Shown piece by piece: positions 22,827 to 34,228 of a stretch of DNA of 64,000 nt (positions are counted from its first letter, which is position 1; each line of letters opens with the position of its first letter). Origin of the DNA: Saccharina japonica (Eukaryota > Sar > Phaeophyceae > Laminariales > Laminariaceae); assembly GCA_008828725.1 (NCBI GenBank), contig MEHQ01000823.1, positions 304,339-368,338 on the forward strand. The letters run 5' to 3'. The notes below the pieces were generated by a model. The model worked only from the letters and a program-made list of their open reading frames with translations, was not told where the DNA came from and ran no database searches. The position numbers and the translations under genes are program-made.

Positions 22827-25056
22827 ATCCGTGGAATAGTGAAAACACGGTCGAGTAGCCAAACTTAAATCACAACTAGCGGTGTGTGTCTTGAACTTAG
22901 GCGTGTGCCTTGAACTACAGCTGTTCAAATCGAAGTATGTATTTCATTGTGGACATAGGAGACGAGGCTTGTAGCTTTTCGGGTGTCGACACCACTGACC
23001 ACCGGCTACTAATACGGGCTGATATATGGCATTTAGTGTGGCACGCGACCTTGAGCATCGTTTTTTCGTTCAAATTGCTCAAGACTATAGTTGTCACGGG
23101 AAATAACATCAAGTTCTCACCACCGGAGATTCATCACACGGTTGGAGTTGTGCTTTCTGGATCAATATTTGCTGACCGGTTGGGCTCCTCGAGTAAGCAA
23201 CGACCGGCCACAGAACATCAACGTCTTATTTCTGTTTTAGGGCTAGCGCATACAGCGCATACAATCATGCAAACGCTGGTCGGGCTGCGCGAAACAAAGT
23301 TATTTGAAGTCACGTTGTGGGTGACATGTGGAGGCTCGTGTGTGGAGAGCTCCGAAAATAAGCCATCACCCCTACGAGGTGCCATTGCTCCGACGTCCTT
23401 AAGGGCCTTCGCCCTCTGCAATAACACCTGTCTCTCCCGAGTGTCTGTTCCGTTCTTATAATATAATTCCTGGTACTGCTGCACGAATATCCTTCCAGCT
23501 GCCATCTATCAATGCTCAACGCTTGTTCCCACCAGACCATCCTCATGGATTTCAAGGAAACCATTTTATGAATCCAAAAGGGCCGATATCTACGCGAGGT
23601 GACAAGGGAATAAGAAAAGGCTGGTGCCTTCTCGCGATGCAAAAATGCAAGGCACGAACCGCGAACCGTGGTTGGGAGGGGAGAGGGGAGAGCCTAGCCT
23701 GTTGTCTACATGACCCGGGATCTGGGTTACGAAAAGCAGCGCGAGGGACAAAATAAGGGCCGCAATATTGAACGGGAACAGAAAGGTGAACCAAGCCAAC
23801 GAACAAACAAACGAACACACACAACTACTCCGAACACGGAATATGCTACAGCAGTAGCGGTATCTCTCTGAAGTGCCGGTTTAGTGTAGAGTATAGGCTG
23901 CCCACTATAGAGCCGGTGAATCCGCTTGGCACAGACGGGATTAACCAGGGGGGTGGGGTAATATGCTGAACAGTGCCGGTCGCCGCTGTGCCGGTCGCCG
24001 CTATGTGCCGAAATTGTTGGTTACTCGTCGCGCATACCGGCACTATAGAGAGATATTTACTGTATGTAGTGTGTATCATAGCGGTACTACGCCCGCTTCG
24101 GGAGGAATGCACCTGCAATGTTCTGGGGTAACGACAAATACTTGGATGATATAATGTGTGTAGGAACTTCACATCTCCACCCAGGCATCGACTTCGAGAA
24201 ACACTAACAGCAGTGCAACCCGTGTGAAACGCATACCGATAAGAGGTTGTGTTCCGCCCTTAAGAGCAATTCTTACCGAGCGACTTTGTTTTCCAAAACT
24301 TCCAACATTTTTTTCCAAGAAAAAAAAAAAGAAAAAGAGGAAATAGAGGAGCCATACATTTCAAAGTTTGGGAAAATCTTCAGAAGGCAAAACATTTGGA
24401 AGGCTTCGCGTTCCACTATTTGAAAAAAAAATTAAAAAAAAACGGAAAACATAGAAATGACTGGTGCTCGTACGGCAGGGGGGGTGCTTGTTTTTCATCT
24501 GCACCGAGCCACTCGGCCGAGTGACTGCTTTATTACTGCGTTGTACTCATAACCTTTTTTTTGTTTTTTTTTTGTTGTTGTTCTATGTGCACCGCCCTTG
24601 GAGGTTTTGTTACGTAACGCGAACAAACTATGCTTAGGTCCAATTTTCAGTTACTGTAGGTTCGGGGCCACTCGTCCGAGTGGCCAATACCCGGTAGTGA
24701 AAATCTCGATACCCCCCCCCCCTATCGTAGCGCCAGTCAATTTCAGAAAACTGCGATAAGAATGACCCTAAGGAGAGCCACAAACGCCGGCAGCCATGAA
24801 CAGTTTTGTTGATTTTTTGCCAAAACCTACTGCCCCTATCGCAGCAAGTGTCTGTCTGAAATACAAACCGGGAAGACTGGTGCTGCTAAGCCACGAGTAG
24901 GGTTTTTTTTAATTTTTTGTTTCGGACGTGTGCTATGCGATAGAGGTACGTACGATCGCTTTTGTTTGGCTGAAGAAATGGTTTCTGACTGGTCCCAAAG
25001 TGGCAGGTCTTTCATCCCTCCCTGTGTTGCAATAGTTTTTACGCCGTCGTATTGGA

Positions 25057-25303
25057 CGCGCGCTACGGTAGAGGTATACCTTTTTTTGGCTGAATCGTTT
25101 TCGGAACGATCGGGCTCCTTAACCTAATTTCGTCGTTTTTTCATTCTTGTGACGAAATATGTTTCAGAGTATACCTTGGTCATGAGATTTCTCATCCAGC
25201 AGCACTTTTATTTTCCTCCAAAATCATTTTTTCGGTGAGGTATGACGCTCCTTAAGTGAGGAGCTCAGAAACAACACAGCGTGCACCTCTATCGTAGCAT
25301 GCG
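25057..25303. mobile_element. TAGAGGT-family MITE
   Basis: The ends are gcgctacggtagaggtatac and gtgcacctctatcgtagcat. The interior ggctgaatcgttttcggaac and gacgctccttaagtgaggag match the family. A satellite-like array begins about 80 bp downstream. Confidence 0.6.
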
Positions 25304-25379
25304 TCATTGTAGAATTTTAAGTTAGGCTATGGTATTTCGCATTGGGTAGCACTTTAAATCTTTCCCACAAACTTTTTTT

Positions 25380-26480
25380 GTTTGTGAGGTATGGAGGCTG
25401 GGGCGGATAATGTCCCATCCCCGGATAGTAAATAAATCCATACATTTACAACTCCGACAAACCGGGACAAAAACAAATATCCCCCGGTTCGATACCGCCC
25501 CGCACGGTGTGGAAACTCCGACCCCACTGGCTGTATCACTGTTTGGCTGAGGTTCGGGGAGCCAGCACCACCCGAGGAGGGTCGTTCTTCATTCTCGCGT
25601 CATGAACACTTCCACATCTTCGAAACTCCAACGCAGCGGGGACGAAAATGGTGATTCCCCGGGTCGACACCACCGCACACAGAGTGGAAACCCCAACCAC
25701 CCTGGCTGATGGCTCATTGACTGGAGCTATAGAAACAATGCCAGCACCACCCGGAGACGATAAGGTTCCATCCCCGGATCGGAAATCCTCCCGTACATAT
25801 ATAACTCTACCTACACGGAGACGAATATCGAGTTCCGCCCGGTCGACACTGCCCCGCACGATTTGGACACCTCAACCCCACCAGCCGATCACTGATTGGC
25901 TGGGACTCGAAATTAAAGCCAGCACCACCTGGGGGCGATAGGGTTCCACCCCCGGGTCAAAAATCCTCCGTGCGTCTTCAACTCCAACAACCCGGGAACG
26001 GAAGCCGAGGTCCCCCGGGTCGACACCGCAGCGTACGGTGTGGAAACCCCAACCCCACTGGCTTTGTCACTGACTGGCTGGGGTATCTTCGAGGGTATGC
26101 CGCACGCGGGGTAAATAATTTTGTATCGCAAGACAATTTAATCCTCCATACATAACCACTCCGACGAACCGGGTATGACATGTTGTGATCCCTGGGGTTG
26201 CTACCACCCCACACGGTATGGACACCTCAACCTCACTGGCTCTATCGTTGGGTAGCTGGGGTTCGTGGAGCCAGCTCCACCCGGGGAGGGTAAAGCGCCA
26301 TCACCGGACCGTGAATATGTCCGTATACATATACAAAACCGACAACACGGAGATTGTAACAGTGATCCCCCGAGTCGATACCGCCTTTCGCGGTGTAGAA
26401 ACCCAAACATCGCTGGCTCATGGCTGGTTGGCTCTGTGGGCTGAAGTTCGTGAAACCAGCGTTCCTCAGCAATGGGAGCA
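25380..26480. repeat. Satellite-like tandem array, about 178-bp period, about 6 units
   Basis: The landmark cggGTCGAcaccgc recurs with its T at 25489, 25664, 25843, 26020, 26198 and 26375, giving spacings of 175, 179, 177, 178 and 177. Each unit also carries accccactggct, a tggctgggg box and an actccgacaaaccggg box. Units are diverged. Nucleosome-sized units are typical of satellites, but here there are only six. Confidence 0.75.
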
Positions 26481-26884
26481 AGAAGGTTCAACAGGTTCGT
26501 TAAACCCCATATAATAGACCTAGCGGTTGTCATTCCACATGTGGTTCACCATCCACAGCCTTTGCTTAGCGCAGCCCCAGAAATAAAAAAGGTGGCACGC
26601 GACGCGCGCCGATTTCCGCGCTTGTATAATATGTCGTATAATATGTATGTGCTTGACATCGGAAAATACTTTCAGAGCCGTTGTTGCTTTTTTTTTGTTT
26701 TTTTGGCGGGAAGCGATGTGTGTCGTTCGTAACACGCACCAGCTGTTACTAGATACCAGCACGAGGGTGTCTTACCACGTGTTCCAGGAAATGGTTGATA
26801 CACACTGTGTACGAGACGAGACGCCTGCTGCGGTTCGTACAAGTGCACCATGTCGTTCCTGAGGGCGGTGTGTCACATTTTATT

Positions 26885-27040
26885 TTCTTTTTTTTTTCCA
26901 TCCCATTCATTATCTTCGCACTTCCGTCTTTCTCCCTCCCTAGTCGTAACTCAGATCCGGGGTCACAAAGTAGACTCCTCTCCCTCTTCCCCCACTACGC
27001 ACGGTTCTTGCCTTGCATTTTTATCGCGAGAATATTTCAG
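26885..27040. repeat. Dispersed repeat (catcccattcattatcttcg family)
   Basis: Shares ctccctccctagtcgtaact, cagatccggggtcacaaagt and gccttgcatttttatcgcga with 17823-17950 (+), the reverse strand at 23580-23790 and 47760-47900, and weaker matches at 650-735 and 52125-52200 (reverse). There is no coding content. It is probably the body of a SINE or truncated LINE. Confidence 0.6.
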
Positions 27041-27132
27041 CACTTTCTTCCCTCGTCAACTTTCGTCGAATTTTGCTTACCCACGCAGTAAAATATGCGC
27101 TCTCGACAGTCGGTGTCATTAGAATAAAAACC

Positions 27133-27205
27133 TCCACGGGGAGAATCGAACCCTCGACATCCGGCCCTACAGGCTTCGTGGCTATCAGCTATAGAACACC
27201 GGGGC
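27133..27205 (-). pseudogene. tRNA-like sequence
   Basis: Minus strand TAGCTGATAGCC and GAGGGTTCGATTCTCCCCG look like A- and B-boxes with a partly pairing T-arm (GAGGG against CTCCC). No 7-bp acceptor stem forms. It follows a copy of the catcccattcattatcttcg repeat, which suggests a composite SINE. Confidence 0.45.
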
Positions 27206-27348
27206 GACCACTTGAGGAGCTCTAACCCCACCCAAAAACCGGTTTGAGAGGAAACCAGAAGCGCTACCCGATGCACAGTCCCACGGCCTAAGCATAGAAA
27301 ACGAAAAATATTGCCAACACAAGAATGAAATTCCGACGATTTTTTGGG

Positions 27349-27563
27349 TTAGGGCCCGTTTTAACGATGAAGAAAAAAAAACAATTTGGAAAAACAAAAT
27401 TCGAATCCGCTTTTCATTGGTCAACACACGCACCAGCACCAAAGATTAGGATCTTGGGGCATAATATTTGGTGCTGGTGCGTGTGTTGACCAATAAAAAG
27501 CGAATTTGAATTTTATTTTTTCCAAATTAAAATTATTTTGTACTCGTTAATTCGGGCCCTTAA
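27349..27563. mobile_element. Tourist-like hairpin MITE, copy B
   Basis: Termini are TTAGGGCCCGTTTTAACGA and TCGTTAATTCGGGCCCTTAA. The central hairpin is the same as in copies A and C: caccagcaccaaagattagg, then a loop and ttggtgctggtgcg. It has inserted next to a member of the TAGAGGT MITE family (27200-27348). 215 bp. Confidence 0.75.
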
Positions 27564-27709
27564 GGCGGTCCGTGCTTCAGAAATCTTATCAGCCGAAAAG
27601 TGCTACTACCTCTATCGCAGCAGACGTCACGAGACGACCATAACTAACCCTAACCCTGAGCCAATCAGGTCGACCATATCTAGGGGAAAAGAGGTAAGCT
27701 CCTTCACTG

Positions 27710-28490
27710 TAGAGGTGTCGGGTACACTTCACGAACGGGTACTCGGATACTTCCGAAGGTGAAACCCGAACCCGTCGAAGGTCCCTTGGGTTTTCCGACG
27801 AAATCGAACGATGGGTTTAACGAATACTCGGGGTAGACCCGGGTGCCCGGACAATCCGTTTCGTTCACGGTCACCAAGCGTCGCCACACGAGGACGACAG
27901 TATGATAGTGTGTACTACGATTTCATGTCGAAACGATCACAACGATAACCATCAGGCAACGGTAACAGAGCGCCGGGTATTCGTCAATCCTTCCACCTGT
28001 AATACCGTTACGTAGTCGTACGCTTATACCCACACCCTATACCCCTGAACTGAGCACAGTCAGGTAGAGAAAGACACAGATTGACAGTATGTGTGCCACA
28101 ACAAGAGCAGGTGGTACTCCTATGTATCCATGTCGGGAAGGTTGGTGTCATGGCTTGAAGAAAAAAAGGGTGCCTATACGTACACCGTTGGTAAAGTCAA
28201 AGGATATCGTAGATATCAACATAACGGGCACGCGCTTTTGAAAATAACAGTGGAAACTCTCTTGGAAAACCGTCCAAACGGCATGAATACTCTGGGAAAT
28301 ATTCAGCTCTGAATAGTCATACCCGTGGGCACCCCGTTTTCTGTCGATTAAAAAGGCTTCTAGAGCTATTGTTTGAGGGGACATGCCAAACATACGGTAC
28401 CCGGGTATACTCGAACCCGCCGAGTACCCAGATTTTGGTCACTCCCCAAAACCCGCGGGTTTCAAGTCACACCCAAACCCGTCACGGGTT
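27710..28490 (-). mobile_element. Truncated third hAT-type copy, inverted
   Basis: It starts TAGAGGTGTCGGGTACAC at 27710 after cttcactg. It reads as the reverse complement of the other two copies (accctatacccctgaactga, gccaaacatacggtacccgg). Similarity stops near 28490, before the last roughly 70 bp, so one terminus is missing. It sits head to head with the 28554 copy, making a large imperfect inverted repeat from 27710 to 29560. Confidence 0.7.
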
Positions 28491-28553
28491 TGCCCTGAAA
28501 TACAAAAAGTTGGTTAATTGCTGTTCTAGGCAGCAGCAAGCATCGGTGCAGAC

Positions 28554-29560
28554 TAGAGGTCTACCCCGGATGAACCGAAACCCGGGTACCCGGCAGGTAC
28601 AACCATTTCAGTGCAGTAGGCGTGTACCCCGGATGACCGAAACCCGGGTATACCCGGCGGGTACAACCCGGATGGGCACAACGGGTGACGGGTTCGGGTT
28701 TGACTTGAAACCCGCGGGTTTTGGGGGTGACCAAAACATGGGTACTCTCGGCGGGTTCGAGTACCCGGGTACCCGTGTGTTTGGCATGCCCCTCCTCACT
28801 ATATCTCTAGAAACGCCGGGTACTCGGCGGGTTCGAGTACCCGGGTACCCGTATGTTTGGCACGCCCCCCCTCACAATATCTCCATAAACCTTTCAAAAT
28901 TCGACAGAGAACGGGATGCCCACGGGTATCACTATTCAGAGCTGAATATTCCAAGAGTATATTAATGCTTTTAGTACGGTTTTCCAAGAGAGTTTCCACT
29001 GTTATTTTGGATGCGCGTGGCCGTTATGTTGATATCTTTGATATTCTTATATATTCGATGTCCTTTTTGAGTTTACTACCGATGTATATAGACACGCGTT
29101 TACTTTCCTCAAGCCATGACACCTGCCCGACATGGAGACCTACCGTAGGAACGCCACCTACTATCATTATGGCACACATACTACTGTCAAACTATATTTC
29201 GCTACCTGAAATTGTTCAGTTCAGGGGCATAGGGTGTGGGTATTTGCGTACGACTACGTAACGGCATTCCAGGTGGGAGCATTATCGAGTAGCCAGCGCT
29301 CTGTTACAGTTCGTTGTTTGATGGGCATAGTTATTGTTTCGACATTAAATCGCAGTACGCACTGTCATCCGCGTGTGGCACCCCTTGGAGACCGTATAAA
29401 CGAAAACGGGTTGTCCGGGTACCCGGGTTTACCCGAGTACTCGTTGAACCCGTTTGATTTCGCCGGATGACCCGCGGGTTACCCGCGACGGGTTCGGGTT
29501 TCACTTTCAGAATTATCCGAGTACCCGTTTGTGACGGGTACTCACCGGCGTACACCTCTA
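28554..29560 (+). mobile_element. Non-autonomous hAT-type element (1007 bp) with 8-bp TSD
   Basis: Same family as the 34.2-kb element: it begins TAGAGGTCTACCCCGG, ends ACACCTCTA, and is flanked by perfect GTGCAGAC duplications (28546-28553 and 29561-29568). Its 5' terminal segment is partly duplicated (the accccggatgaccgaaac motif recurs near 28630). The middle is alignable with the 34.2-kb copy, including the caggggcatagggtgtgggt segment, present once here and three times there. Confidence 0.8.
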
Positions 29561-31247
29561 GTGCAGACCTAAAATGTTTTTTTAACCTCCTAGCCACCCT
29601 GCCTGATCGTAAAAGTACGAGTAGTAGAGTGGGTGCCAGGCTCTCGGCCCAACCGTCGCATGGATATACACGTGTGGATATGCCCTGCGTTGGCTTCACC
29701 GTTCGTGGAGGTCGTAGATATCTGTATCTTGCTTACTACTGCTGTGGTCGTTCGTATTCCAAGACCACTTGTCGTGTTCTTCAGCACCATGTCTCGTGCA
29801 CAAGTGTAGTAATGACTGGGACGACACCCAAGATCCTTCAATGTGTGCGGCAAGGGCAACCCCTCTCTTGCCACACTCTTCGTGTCATCCATTCAGCTTT
29901 TGTCGTCGAGCCTGGGTGCTCTAACCACCTGGCGTCTCCTCGACGCTACTCAGACAAGAAAGGAAAGTGCAACAGAATCACGAGCCGAACCTGAGTCTGT
30001 ACTCAAAAGTATTAATAGGACGGTTTTGTTTTCACGCGAACACCGAAACACTTCGGGACAGAGTGGTGGTGCTGTTCGGTCTGGACCGCAGGTACCGATC
30101 TCAAACTCGTCCCTTCCAGTTCAACTGTGGTACAGTAGCAATGTGCCCGCAACAGCTGGGGGCAAATAATACAGCAAGCAGCACAGCAGACGGCGGTATA
30201 GACTGGACTATACAAACAAAAACATCATGATCATCAGCGGCGGCGCAGCAGCAGCACAAGCAGTAGTTATGCAACTCACCGCAACACGGCATATTAACGG
30301 CATCTCGCCGACGCAACGTACTTCATACCTAGTACATCATCAACAGCCACCGTAACTGTATATATATATGCACACGTACCGCAAGCACAGCAGCACGGCC
30401 TGTGCAATCAGAGTGTTCCCGAGAACCACCTTCGTAATACGTTCAGGCGAATATGTTTAAGATTGTATCTGTTTTCCCCAGTGATGGTGTTGTTCCACAT
30501 ACGAATATGAGTATTTATTTGAAGCTACTGATTATCAGGAGGTACGTACAGTACTACTACTGCAGTAGCGGCAGTAGCGGTAGTAGTACGCGTACCCTGG
30601 TATGTACGAAGTGTTTCTCCTCTTCTTTCACTTTCCTTGTTTTTGGCTCCCCGTTGAACTTGTTTTTTTTTCAGTGAAAAAATAAAGTTTTCAAGGTATC
30701 AAGGGCCTTGATGGGAATCTCCCCGCTTTAGTTAGGTAGACAGCCGCCGATCGCCGATCGACCAGCGTTCGGATCTAGGGCCTCTAGCACAAATCTGCAC
30801 CAAAGAAGACAATCCAACCAAGCAGAAGAGCCAGTCAAATACACCAAAGTAGTGGCGGCGCGCGCCCCCTTTGACACAGAAGCTCTGAAGACGCCTGGGC
30901 CGATCGTAGACAGAGAGCAGATAGAAGAGTAAAAACAGCACAACGCAGAAAGAGACGAGAGGAGAGGGGAGCACAGAGCAGCACCGGAAGTGACGGACTC
31001 CAGGCTTCTGTCGATGTGAGCGAGTTCTTCACCTGTCAATTTGTAGTTTGTAGGGATCTCTCTTTCAAAAATAATATTTTCCGATGCAAATGTATGTACA
31101 AACCATGCAATCACTTCCCTCGATCATAGGGGCCGCACGTAGCGAGAGGGAGAGAGAGAGAGCAGACACGAAGCACACACGATAACTCTAATCCCGCAGC
31201 ACCCGAACACGCGACGAGCGCGCCGCCATTATAGGTTCCGCCAGTGT

Positions 31248-31436
31248 ATGAAGCACGATGTAGCTATATTTATTGTGTGTGCCAGCTTGTTATTGCTGCT
31301 GCTGCTGCTGCTGTTGCTGCTGCTGCCTGTCCGGTCTAAAGATAAACAAAAAAGCCGTTCTTGCACATATTTTCCTTTTCATACATCCACGGAAACGCTG
31401 CAGCAGTTGGAGCAAAGAGAGAAAAAAAAGGCGTGA
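31248..31436 (+). CDS. Candidate first exon: signal-peptide-like ORF with a (CTG)n leucine run
   Basis: The 62-residue ORF begins MKHDVAIFIVCASL and continues into a run of leucines encoded by a CTG repeat (31288-31326), then PVRSKDKQKS. The arrangement resembles a signal peptide whose hydrophobic core is a triplet repeat. Upstream, 31130-31240 is GC-rich with a GA tract, which could be a promoter or 5' UTR. The rest of the ORF is low-complexity Gln/Glu/Lys. It could equally be a chance frame across a microsatellite, and no downstream exon was established. Confidence 0.25.
   Translation: MKHDVAIFIVCASLLLLLLLLLLLLLPVRSKDKQKSRSCTYFPFHTSTETLQQLEQREKKKA
31288..31326. repeat. (CTG)n trinucleotide repeat
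   Basis: About 12 CTG units with one TTG interruption, inside the candidate ORF at 31248. A separate (CAG)n run lies at 31791-31829. Confidence 0.9.
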
Positions 31437-31790
31437 CACCTTTTGCGCCCGCCCACGCACAAACAAACGAGGAACGGAGCCACTATGGTGTTCGCTCTGT
31501 TGGGATGTGGGAGCCCGTAGATAAAGCAAGCAAGATCGAACAGACAGGAAATCTGGTGCGTGTGCATGAGCGGATGTTTACTTCCCTGATTGTTTTGGCT
31601 TCTGGTGGGCCATGTGCCGCACTGCTTCCCGCCTCTTGTCATAACCTCGTGTGTGCAGCGCTTACCTTCGTCTCTGCGTTCCAGCAGCACAGCAGTATCG
31701 GCGATCTTGCGAAAAAGCCAGGTCAACTTAAAACATAAAATCTGGTGGCTGATTGAACACACAAATACATCACACACACCATATCTCCAC

Positions 31791-31792
31791 AG

Positions 31793-31827
<35 letters not shown>

Positions 31828-31829
31828 GC
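31791..31829. repeat. (CAG)n trinucleotide repeat
   Basis: About 13 CAG/CAA units, 460 bp from the (CTG)n run and in inverted relation to it, so the two can pair in single strands. Confidence 0.9.
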
Positions 31830-33447
31830 CGATGATAGGAATGCTAAAAAACCGACAGTTGCCGACAGTGGCCGACACACACATACGGCTAGCGTCACGT
31901 GTGAGGATACGTAGGTGGTCTGGTGTATTTGCCGTTTGCGTACTCTGTTACATCTTCTCTGTCTTGTCTATCTTCGTAGTTAGAGGGCGGGGAAGTGGTT
32001 TACGCACCAACCCGTGCTAGATCGTAGGGGTGCCGTGGGACAAGCGGCAATATGACAAATGCATGCGCTGCACTGCCGAAGTAGAGCACGTAGGGGGAGA
32101 GCACCACGGCGAAAAGGTTGACGATACTCGTAGAGACCAGGCGAGAGAAACAGCATACATAAAGCAGGGGAACACGAAACAACTAACTGCGTTTGGAGCT
32201 CGTGTGGAGAGCAGAGCTGTTTACTTGGTTCCGCGAAGAAGCTGCTTGTTCTCTCTCATCACAACGTATGCTATCCTTCCTGTTGTTGTGGAACAACTTT
32301 ATTTACCGCAGCCGATGAAAAAGTTTCGTGCACCCAGCTGGGTGCACGGAATGTTTGGATTCTGGGGTAGTCCAGCAGTAGCTGATCTTGATCAAGCGCC
32401 AAAAGTAATGTTATTCCCACATGTAGAACTTTAGCAAATAACAGAATATACCACACGCCGTGCTGATTTTGACTTTGTGGTTTCTCGACGATGGAGAAAA
32501 TTCGTACGGCGACCCATGGCTCCAAACAAAGCCCTTGGTACCAGGATTGAAGTTGGTAGTCACCAGCTCTTTGAATCGTGGAAAAAAATGTTGGTACATA
32601 CAATGCTGACGCTGGTATTGCTGTACAGTAGATACGAAGGGACACAATGAGTTTGGTTTCTTCACAGGGAGTGTTTTTGTTTTAACCCGTGCAAGAGAAA
32701 GGGGGGGTTCTCACGTTTACCGCGCGGCGTCAACAAAAGCACACACTACACCAGCGGGCGACAGCTGAACGCAATTGGCACGCCTGAGCCAAATAGGAAG
32801 CCGTTCCCTCCATGAGGTCGTGGTGGAGTTGAGTGAAACATAAATTTCCGCTGAAGGGGGCTTTCTCCCGAACATCACCTCGCACTTGGGTACCACAGCA
32901 GCAGTAGATTGGCACCGGCTTCGGAACCGTAACGAGCAGAGTCACAAAGCGTTCAACTTATTTCAAACCCGACCAGCATGTTTTCCCACACGCAACCGGC
33001 AAACCCAGACATCTACGATATAGTATGTGCGTAAAGGTTTCGGAACCACGCACCGACGCGCGGCATTCCGGCGTAGCTGAGGGTCAACGTCATTGGTTGT
33101 ACTGAAGCAGGTCTAGTATATATAGCACGTTTTCCGTGGAAACACCGTGTCTGTACAGCAACACCAGCCGTCTCCAGTGCTGCTGGTCACTGCGCTACTG
33201 TAGTAGTAGTTGTCTTGCGGAACACCTCGTAAAACCCCGATTTTCCGAATTGAGAATTGCCTTTCCGATGGGAATGAAAATCGATTTTGACTGTTTGCTT
33301 TTTAAGAGTTGTATTTCGCTTACAATCAAAATTTGACGTAGAACATACCTGGTATGTTCCTCGATGGTAGGTATCGATCCACGAAAAAGAAATCGGCATC
33401 AACTTTGTTTGACAGGCTCGTAAAACAGAGGATATAAGGAAATTGGC

Positions 33448-33477
33448 ATTTATGGGCGAGGTTCCTCGCCCATAAAT
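33448..33477. repeat. Perfect 14-bp hairpin with a 2-nt spacer
   Basis: atttatgggcgagg, tt, cctcgcccataaat. No U-tract or gene end beside it explains it. Confidence 0.9.
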
Positions 33478-34228
33478 AATGCTGATTTTCTGGGATCTTC
33501 GATATCTCGAGACTGCCGTTGCCGATTTGTTTTTTTTTTTTTTTTTTTGTTTGCCATTGAGTTTTGAGTGTGGGGTTCGTGGTGTGGTAGCCGGTTAAAA
33601 AAACATCAGCAGGAAGCGAGCGGCCTCTTTTTTTTTTTTTTTTTGTTTGCCATCGACGGCTGTCACAACTGATAATAGTTTACAGTTTAAATTTTGACTA
33701 TGAGGGAAGTACAGTACATTTCTTACAATTCAAAACCCAATATTGTTTTGTTTTATTCTCATCGGAAAAGCAGTTATCAATCAGGAAATATCGGCTGTTC
33801 TGTGTTGAATAAGTTAAAGCAAAGTAGTTGTAGTGTACGAAGCAACATTCGGTTTCCATTCAGTCGCCTCTTCGAAGTTTTTGTGCATGTATGCCTCTCG
33901 AGACCGCTGTTAACAGGGCGAACAATGCTGCTTTCGCCTAGTTCCGGTAGAACGTTTTCCATATGGATGACATGCCAAAAGTCCCAGTCGAAGAGTCTAT
34001 CGCGATAGATAGTGTTCAGGGTTTGATTTATTATAGGTTTCGTTCAGAGAAATACGTTTACATTCGTTTTCGAACCTGTATGACTCTCGAGAGCGCGATT
34101 AGCGCTTCTCGAAGGACTGCCTTTGTGCAGGTCAGGCATAGCGGTGTCGACAAAGCTCGACGAGCGGACCAAACCAGATTACTCGACGACAATAATAGTT
34201 TACCTTTCCATGACGGTTGACTCTGCAG

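Larger units (their letters stand above)
19411..31247. other. Repeat-dense intergenic region
   Basis: Besides the LINE fragment, MITEs, satellite array and hAT copies listed separately, 19940-20080 and 20279-20830 are duplicate segments split by the LINE insertion. 24300-24450 is AT-rich. 29570-30350 has GC-balanced sequence with weak frames. No confident gene. Confidence 0.55.

Noticed and set aside
1053..27205. Functional tRNA genes at 1053, 19131 and 27133
   Set aside because: A- and B-boxes are present but the acceptor stems, and mostly the T-stems, fail to pair.
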